The notes under the pieces: generated by a model | The model's database searches: none | What the model was told of the DNA's origin: nothing | The model's input: the letters and a program-made list of their open reading frames with translations, nothing else | Made by a program: the position numbers and the translations under genes | NCBI GenBank assembly: GCA_016209275.1 | Contig: JACQWM010000062.1 | Span: 1 to 33,554 of the forward strand | Direction of reading: 5' to 3' | DNA length: 33,554 bases | Origin: Candidatus Omnitrophota bacterium | GTDB taxonomy: Bacteria > Omnitrophota > Gorgyraeia > Aquiviventales > Aquiviventaceae | Shown: positions 30,551 through 33,554 of the stretch, piece by piece | How positions within the stretch are numbered: position 1 is the first letter of the stretch | How the letters are laid out: every line of letters begins with the position of its first letter

Positions 30551-31171
30551 ATGGGACGTTCAACGATGAAGGCTTGGCTGCTCGTGGGGTTGCTCCTCGC
30601 CACCGCCGGTTACGTGATCGCCGAGGAGATCACGCTGACCACCTACTACCCCTCCCCCCGCGGGGTGTATCAAGAGCTGCGCAGCACAAGCAGCTCGTAC
30701 TTCGCCACGGGTGGCGGCAGTGTGGGGATCGGGACGGATGCGCTCAACGCAGCCGCCAGGTTTCAGGTCAAGGGCAATACGGTCGTGCAGGACGGACAGT
30801 TTCAATTAGGCGGCCTGCCGGCTGACCCGCCCGCCTTGGGCAGTGGAGCGATGTACTTCAATACCACGGATAACGAAGCCAAGATTTTCCAAAGCGGGGC
30901 CTGGCAACGGTTTGGCGGAGGCGGCGGCGTGAAAGTGGGCAGCGGAGCCGCGGTCAGCGGCGGCACCATCAATCCGCTCCCAGGATTTACACGAGCGAGC
31001 TGCGCTGTCATTGTCGCTCCCAACGGATGCCCCTATCTGATTGGGGGGCACAACATCCCGGCGGCCGGCTGGTCATCGACATGCAACTGGTCCCTGACAC
31101 CGCAAGCCGGCGGAGGCGGCTGGACGTACAGCGGCAGCCAGGGCGGCGCCTACCTGATGATTTGCCAATGA
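30551..31171 (+). CDS. Secreted protein with YYPSPRGVY N-terminal motif, c-di-GMP-controlled
   Basis: A 206-residue protein of unknown function. A signal peptide (1-24, cleavage at VIA/EE) leaves a mature N-terminus with the striking EITLTTYYPSPRGVYQELR. A GSVGIGTDALNAAARFQVKG segment (56-75) and GAMYFNTTDNEAKIFQSGAW (99-118) follow; both resemble repeats in tail-fibre and adhesin-like surface proteins. The C-terminal half is Gly-rich and has four Cys (151, 160, 178, 205), possibly two disulfides. AGGAGG 6 nt before the ATG fixes the start. The riboswitch upstream suggests a role in surface attachment or a cell-surface appendage, an inference only. Its stop overlaps the next start (ATGA). Confidence 0.85.
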   Translation: MGRSTMKAWLLVGLLLATAGYVIAEEITLTTYYPSPRGVYQELRSTSSSYFATGGGSVGIGTDALNAAARFQVKGNTVVQDGQFQLGGLPADPPALGSGAMYFNTTDNEAKIFQSGAWQRFGGGGGVKVGSGAAVSGGTINPLPGFTRASCAVIVAPNGCPYLIGGHNIPAAGWSSTCNWSLTPQAGGGGWTYSGSQGGAYLMICQ

Positions 31172-31611
31172 ACCGACGCGGCGTATGGATGGGAGTGCTC
31201 ATCGCGACCGCCGTGCCGGTTCATGCGGCCATGGCGGATGAGTCTGAAGGCGCTGTCGGCCGATGCGCCGATGCAGTCAAGGCGGTGCTCCAAGCCAACC
31301 CCTCCCAAACAGAGCAGGTCCTTGAGGAGCTCAAGGTCCGGGATCCGGCGACGTACGAGCGTGTGCATCAAGCCCTCACGCTTCAACAGCGCATGGAAGC
31401 CATCATCGACCAATTCCGCAACGGCGGCATCAGCGAGGAGACGGCGCGCGCACAACTCGTGCCGCTCGTCAGGGAGCAACTGGACGGTGAGCTAGCGACG
31501 CTGGATGCGGCGATCGCCGAAACCCGAACGCGCCTGGAAACGCTGGAACGCCAACGGCAAGATCCGGAAGGCACGATCACTTCCCGCATTGACCGGTTGC
31601 TCGGTAACTGA
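31168..31611 (+). CDS. Small secreted coiled-coil protein, unknown function
   Basis: A 147-residue protein not recognised as a known family. It has a signal peptide (MNRRGVWMGVLIATAVPVHA, then AMA) and a single mature Cys (33). The rest is almost entirely helical, with a charged coiled-coil region from about 95 to 140. The ATG at 31168 overlaps the upstream stop (ATGA) and there is no separate ribosome-binding site, so it is translationally coupled to the YYPSPRGVY protein and shares its c-di-GMP control. It may be a periplasmic chaperone or partner of that protein, which is inference from the pairing. Confidence 0.75.
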   Translation: MNRRGVWMGVLIATAVPVHAAMADESEGAVGRCADAVKAVLQANPSQTEQVLEELKVRDPATYERVHQALTLQQRMEAIIDQFRNGGISEETARAQLVPLVREQLDGELATLDAAIAETRTRLETLERQRQDPEGTITSRIDRLLGN

Positions 31612-31618
31612 AAGAAAG

Positions 31619-31641
31619 ATGGGGTCAGATCTTGCGAGATC
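31619..31641. repeat. Possible dispersed-repeat fragment (GGGGTCAGATC type)
   Basis: TGGGGTCAGATCTTG begins 8 nt after the preceding stop and contains a small inverted repeat GATCT/AGATC around TGCG. From memory, GGGGTCAGATC-type sequences occur as dispersed repeats in related genomes. There is no T-run, so it is not a terminator. The rest of the 31612-31721 gap shows only GC-rich sequence without a gene. Confidence 0.35.
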
Positions 31642-31721
31642 ATATTGCCCGCGCGGGGTGTTCTGCGTCGCCGAGGCTTCGCAGCAATGCACCGGCATCG
31701 GGGAGTAAAGCGACCAGGGCC

Positions 31722-31750
31722 TTGCCGGCATAGTGAAAGTATGGTATCCT
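31722..31750 (+). promoter_or_regulatory. Promoter of the toxin-antitoxin operon
   Basis: TTGCCG (31722-31727) and TATCCT (31745-31750) with a 17-nt spacer. Transcription should start near 31757, inside the adjacent operator. Confidence 0.6.
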
Positions 31751-31751
31751 T

Positions 31752-31772
31752 ACTGTAAGGAAATCTTACAGT
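31752..31772. promoter_or_regulatory. Antitoxin operator, perfect inverted repeat
   Basis: ACTGTAAG (31752-31759) and CTTACAGT (31765-31772) form a perfect inverted repeat with a 5-nt spacer. It covers the predicted transcription start of the abrB-like gene, so the antitoxin or its toxin complex probably represses the operon here. Confidence 0.65.
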
Positions 31773-31802
31773 CTCTGTGGCGCGATCAGCAAGGAGCAGA
31801 AC

Positions 31803-32081
31803 ATGGCCGTATGGATGACCGCCACCTTAAGCAGCAAGGCCCAGATTACCCTGCCGAAGCGGGTGCGCGAACTGTTGGGTCTGCGGGGGAAAGGGGACCA
31901 AGTCGGGTTTGTGGTGGATGAAAAAACTCACCGGATTATCATGACCAAGATCACGTTGGTGCCCGAGGAAGAGCCGTATACCGCCGAAGAACTGCGCAAG
32001 CTGCTCAAGCTGGCCAAGGCGCCAGGGGGGAAGGCCTTTCCTTCAGCCGAGGCGTTTTTGAAGCACGTGCGATCGCTCTAG
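31803..32081 (+). CDS. AbrB/MazE-type antitoxin
   Basis: A 92-residue protein with an N-terminal swapped-hairpin AbrB DNA-binding domain (ATLSSKAQITLPKRVRELLG, residues 7-26, then GDQVGFVVDEKTHRIIM). The C-terminal tail is helical and presumably holds the toxin. AAGGAG lies 6 nt before the ATG. The promoter is followed by a perfect inverted repeat that is a good candidate for autoregulation. It lies 6 nt before a RelE-type toxin gene. Confidence 0.85.
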   Translation: MAVWMTATLSSKAQITLPKRVRELLGLRGKGDQVGFVVDEKTHRIIMTKITLVPEEEPYTAEELRKLLKLAKAPGGKAFPSAEAFLKHVRSL

Positions 32082-32087
32082 TGAATC

Positions 32088-32363
32088 ATGCAGTACCAAA
32101 GCAGCCCGCGCTTTGATCGCAGTGTTGCGCGGCTGGATGCCACCCGAAAACGCAGCGTGCAGGAAACCGTGGAACGGCTCGTGGCAGCCTTCGAAACTGG
32201 TCAGGCGCCGGCGGGGTTGGGACTCACGCAGCTTCGACCAAACCTCTGGGAGTGCCGAGCGGGCCTGAGTGACCGCGTGGTGTTCTACCGACGGCGCGAT
32301 GCGGTGGAGTTTTTGCTCGCAGGCAACCACGATGGCATCAAGCGATTTCTTCGCGACTGGTAA
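32088..32363 (+). CDS. RelE/ParE-superfamily toxin
   Basis: A 91-residue protein with the compact RelE/ParE fold: an N-terminal beta-strand and helices (MQYQSSPRFDRSVARLD; RSVQETVERLVAAF), then strands with LWECRAGLSDRVVFYRR and the final LAGNHDGIKRFLRDW. RelE-type toxins usually cut mRNA on the ribosome and ParE-type inhibit gyrase; sequence does not decide. It follows the AbrB-like antitoxin by 6 nt and has no ribosome-binding site of its own. Its end converges on purN, 25 bp away. Confidence 0.75.
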   Translation: MQYQSSPRFDRSVARLDATRKRSVQETVERLVAAFETGQAPAGLGLTQLRPNLWECRAGLSDRVVFYRRRDAVEFLLAGNHDGIKRFLRDW

Positions 32364-32388
32364 GATAATCCGCCGCTGACAAATTGCA

Positions 32389-32976
32389 CTACTGCTTCAA
32401 TCGGCCTGTAAGGAGGAGTGCGATCGCCTTCGGGTAGAGGCGATGTTCGATTTGGTGCAGCCGTGTGAGGACGCGTGTTTCGGACTCGTCCGGTTGAATC
32501 GTCAGCGCTTCCTGCAGCAGGATCGGGCCGTGATCCACCTGCTCATCGACGAGGTGCACCGTCACGCCGGTGACTTTGACACCCGCAGCGAGCGCATCAC
32601 GCACCGCGTGCGCGCCTGGAAACGCCGGCAAGAGTGCTGGATGGATGTTGAGGATGCGGTTGCGGAAGTGACGCACGAAGACCGGCGAGAGAATCCGCAT
32701 AAACCCCGCGAGGCAGACCAGCCGCACCTGATGCGCCTCGCACAACGTGATCAGCGTCTTCTCAAACGCTTCGCGCGATGAATAGCGCTTCGGATCGACG
32801 ACATGCGCTTCCACCCCGGCGCGCGCAGCCCGCGCTAACGCTTTCACATTCGCGCGATCGCTGAGGACGACGGCCACGCGCGCCTTGAGGCGCTTGGTGC
32901 GGGTGGCATCCAGGATCGCTTGCAGGTTTGTTCCCTGCCCCGAGCAGAGCACGGCAAGTGCTGGCTGCGTTCTCAT
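32389..32976 (-). CDS. purN: Phosphoribosylglycinamide formyltransferase (GART)
   Basis: A 195-residue enzyme that transfers a formyl group from 10-formyl-THF to GAR in purine synthesis. The N-terminal ALAVLCSGQGTNLQAIL binds the ribose phosphate. Catalytic residues are N110 and H112 (NIHPALLPAFPG) and D148 (VDEQVDHGPIL). The ATG at 32976 was chosen over an upstream TTG because GGAGAG precedes it and the conserved strand begins nearby. It follows trxA, with a palindromic repeat between the two, and is convergent with the toxin gene. Confidence 0.94.
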   Translation of the reverse strand: MRTQPALAVLCSGQGTNLQAILDATRTKRLKARVAVVLSDRANVKALARAARAGVEAHVVDPKRYSSREAFEKTLITLCEAHQVRLVCLAGFMRILSPVFVRHFRNRILNIHPALLPAFPGAHAVRDALAAGVKVTGVTVHLVDEQVDHGPILLQEALTIQPDESETRVLTRLHQIEHRLYPKAIALLLTGRLKQ

Positions 32977-32990
32977 CTCTCCATCCAAGG

Positions 32991-33030
32991 CGATATCAGA
33001 TATGAAACGGCCGTTTCATATCTGATATCG
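32991..33030 (-). repeat. GATATC palindromic repeat, copy 4 (trxA-purN gap)
   Basis: A perfect 40-bp palindrome: each arm is CGATATCAGATATGAAACGG or its complement. It begins 2 nt after the trxA stop codon and ends 14 nt before the purN ATG. CCTT follows it in the direction of transcription. Confidence 0.92.
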
Positions 33031-33032
33031 CT

Positions 33033-33359
33033 CTAGAGGATCTGGTTGAGGCGGCGGGCGAGCTCTTCTTTGGGCACGACGCCGACGATGCGGTCGACTT
33101 CCTTGCCGCCCTTAAAGAGCAGCAGGGTTGGAATGTTCATGATCCCGAATTGCGCGGCCAGCTGGGGAAAATCATCGACGTTGACCTTGCCCATTTTGAC
33201 TTTACCCTGGTACGTGCCGGCCAACTCTTCCACCATCGGCGCGATCATCCGGCAGGGGCCGCACCAGGCGGCCCAGAGATCGACCAGCACCGGGGTGGAG
33301 GATTTGGTCACTTCCTGCTCAAAGTTCACATCTGAGAATTCCTGCACGGCTCCAGCCAT
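33033..33359 (-). CDS. trxA: Thioredoxin
   Basis: A 108-residue classical thioredoxin. The active site is WCGPC (C33, C36) and the cis-Pro loop is NIPTLLLF. It reduces protein disulfides in the cytoplasm using thioredoxin reductase. AAGGAGG precedes the ATG. It lies just downstream of tRNA-Thr on the same strand, so a shared primary transcript is possible. Confidence 0.96.
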   Translation of the reverse strand: MAGAVQEFSDVNFEQEVTKSSTPVLVDLWAAWCGPCRMIAPMVEELAGTYQGKVKMGKVNVDDFPQLAAQFGIMNIPTLLLFKGGKEVDRIVGVVPKEELARRLNQIL

Positions 33360-33389
33360 CCACGCCTCCTTTACATAACCGGTGAACCG

Positions 33390-33461
33390 AGCCGGTGAGA
33401 GGAATCGAACCTCCGACCCGCTGTTTACGAAACAGCTGCTCTACCTCTGAGCTACACCGGC
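33390..33461 (-). tRNA. tRNA-Thr(CGU)
   Basis: A 72-nt cloverleaf on the minus strand. The acceptor stem is GCCGGTG/CACCGGC, the D arm GCTC/GAGC and the anticodon stem GCTGT/ACAGC. The loop TTCGTAA gives anticodon CGT (reads ACG, Thr), and TTCGATT is the T loop. The 3' CCA is not encoded. Confidence 0.95.
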
Positions 33462-33479
33462 GCGAAATGGCAACGATGT

Positions 33480-33488
33480 ATTTTAGCA
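33480..33488 (-). promoter_or_regulatory. Extended -10 promoter of tRNA-Thr
   Basis: On the minus strand TGCTAAAAT (TG-N-TAAAAT, an extended -10) lies about 18 nt upstream of the tRNA. No good -35 box is visible. Confidence 0.4.
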
Positions 33489-33490
33489 GA

Positions 33491-33554
33491 CTACGATGAC
33501 GATTGCCGAGGCAGCATGAGCGTCACCGTCGTGCCGGCGCCCAATTCACTCGTC
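33491..33554 (-). CDS. C-terminus of a histidine kinase (clipped by the window)
   Basis: The last 20 residues of a frame that enters from beyond the window and ends in TAG at 33491-33493. They read ELGAGTTVTLMLPR and a short Ser tail. The GAGTTVTLMLP stretch is the final strand of the HATPase domain (compare GTTVTLxLP ends of sensor kinases). It is upstream of the tRNA in the same direction. The sensing domain and its partner are not visible. Confidence 0.65.
   Translation of the reverse strand, partial: TSELGAGTTVTLMLPRQSSS

Noticed and set aside
31027-31167. Upstream in-frame extension of the small coiled-coil secreted protein
   Set aside because: It would overlap the YYPSPRGVY gene in another frame and place the signal peptide internally; the ATG at 31168 gives a normal signal peptide and an ATGA coupling.
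31642-31721. GC-rich inverted segments (CCCGCGCGGGG, CTGCG/CGCAG) considered as a terminator
   Set aside because: No T-run follows and the stems are short; not enough to support a terminator.
13721-33030. Dispersed GATATC palindromes considered as a CRISPR array
   Set aside because: Copies are kilobases apart, with no spacers and no cas genes; they are intergenic palindromic repeats.

Overview
The window looks like a chromosomal segment of a GC-rich, Gram-negative (diderm) bacterium. It carries an outer-membrane efflux channel, a porin ending in Phe, ExbB/ExbD/TonB-type proteins, lipoprotein and Sec signal peptides, and an H+-pumping membrane pyrophosphatase. A secreted protein with the mature N-terminus EEITLTTYYPSPRGVY is a type I associate, from memory only, with uncultivated Omnitrophota genomes, so that lineage is a suggestion and not a demonstration. 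Genes are tightly packed, often with ATGA or TGATG overlaps, and hairpin-forming repeats sit just after many stop codons.

Layout. 1-2200 (minus): a clipped zinc-ribbon reading frame at the edge, then a hisN-like phosphatase and a GH1 glycosidase. 2230-7163 (plus): a MarR regulator, a TolC-type channel and an RND pump in overlapping frames, with no adaptor gene. The marR and hisN promoters are back to back and share one -35 element. 7248-9724 (minus): an ExbB/TolQ, ExbD/TolR, ZIP metal transporter and TonB-like operon. 9808-11239: a complete insertion sequence with about 51-bp inverted ends and a 15-bp target duplication, placed exactly between the livF stop codon and the exbB promoter. 11253-15959 (minus): a five-gene LivKHMGF-type ABC importer. 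15937-27985 (minus): a phosphate block in the order phoB, phoR, porin, pstS, pstC, pstA, two pstB genes, ppx, phoU, a DUF502 gene and a K+-independent H+-pyrophosphatase. 28031-30295 (minus): aconitase. 30320-31611 (plus): a promoter, a class-I cyclic-di-GMP riboswitch with an intrinsic terminator, and two secreted-protein genes. 31722-32363 (plus): an AbrB/RelE-type toxin-antitoxin pair with its own promoter and operator. 32389-33461 (minus): tRNA-Thr(CGU), thioredoxin and purN. 33491-33554 (minus): the clipped end of a sensor kinase.

Most notable observations. (1) The two PstB ATPases have complementary defects. One lacks the Q-loop Gln and H-switch His but keeps LSGGQ; the other keeps those residues but has LSLEQ in place of LSGGQ. 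A heterodimer would have one canonical and one degenerate ATP site, which is unexpected for a phosphate importer. (2) A roughly 40-bp palindromic repeat occurs four times, always between co-directional genes or after a terminator, 1-4 nt from the preceding stop codon or T-run, and in a fixed orientation relative to transcription. (3) Cyclic-di-GMP appears to control a small secreted-protein operon. (4) Phosphate sensing, uptake, polyphosphate hydrolysis and pyrophosphate-driven proton pumping are encoded in one block.
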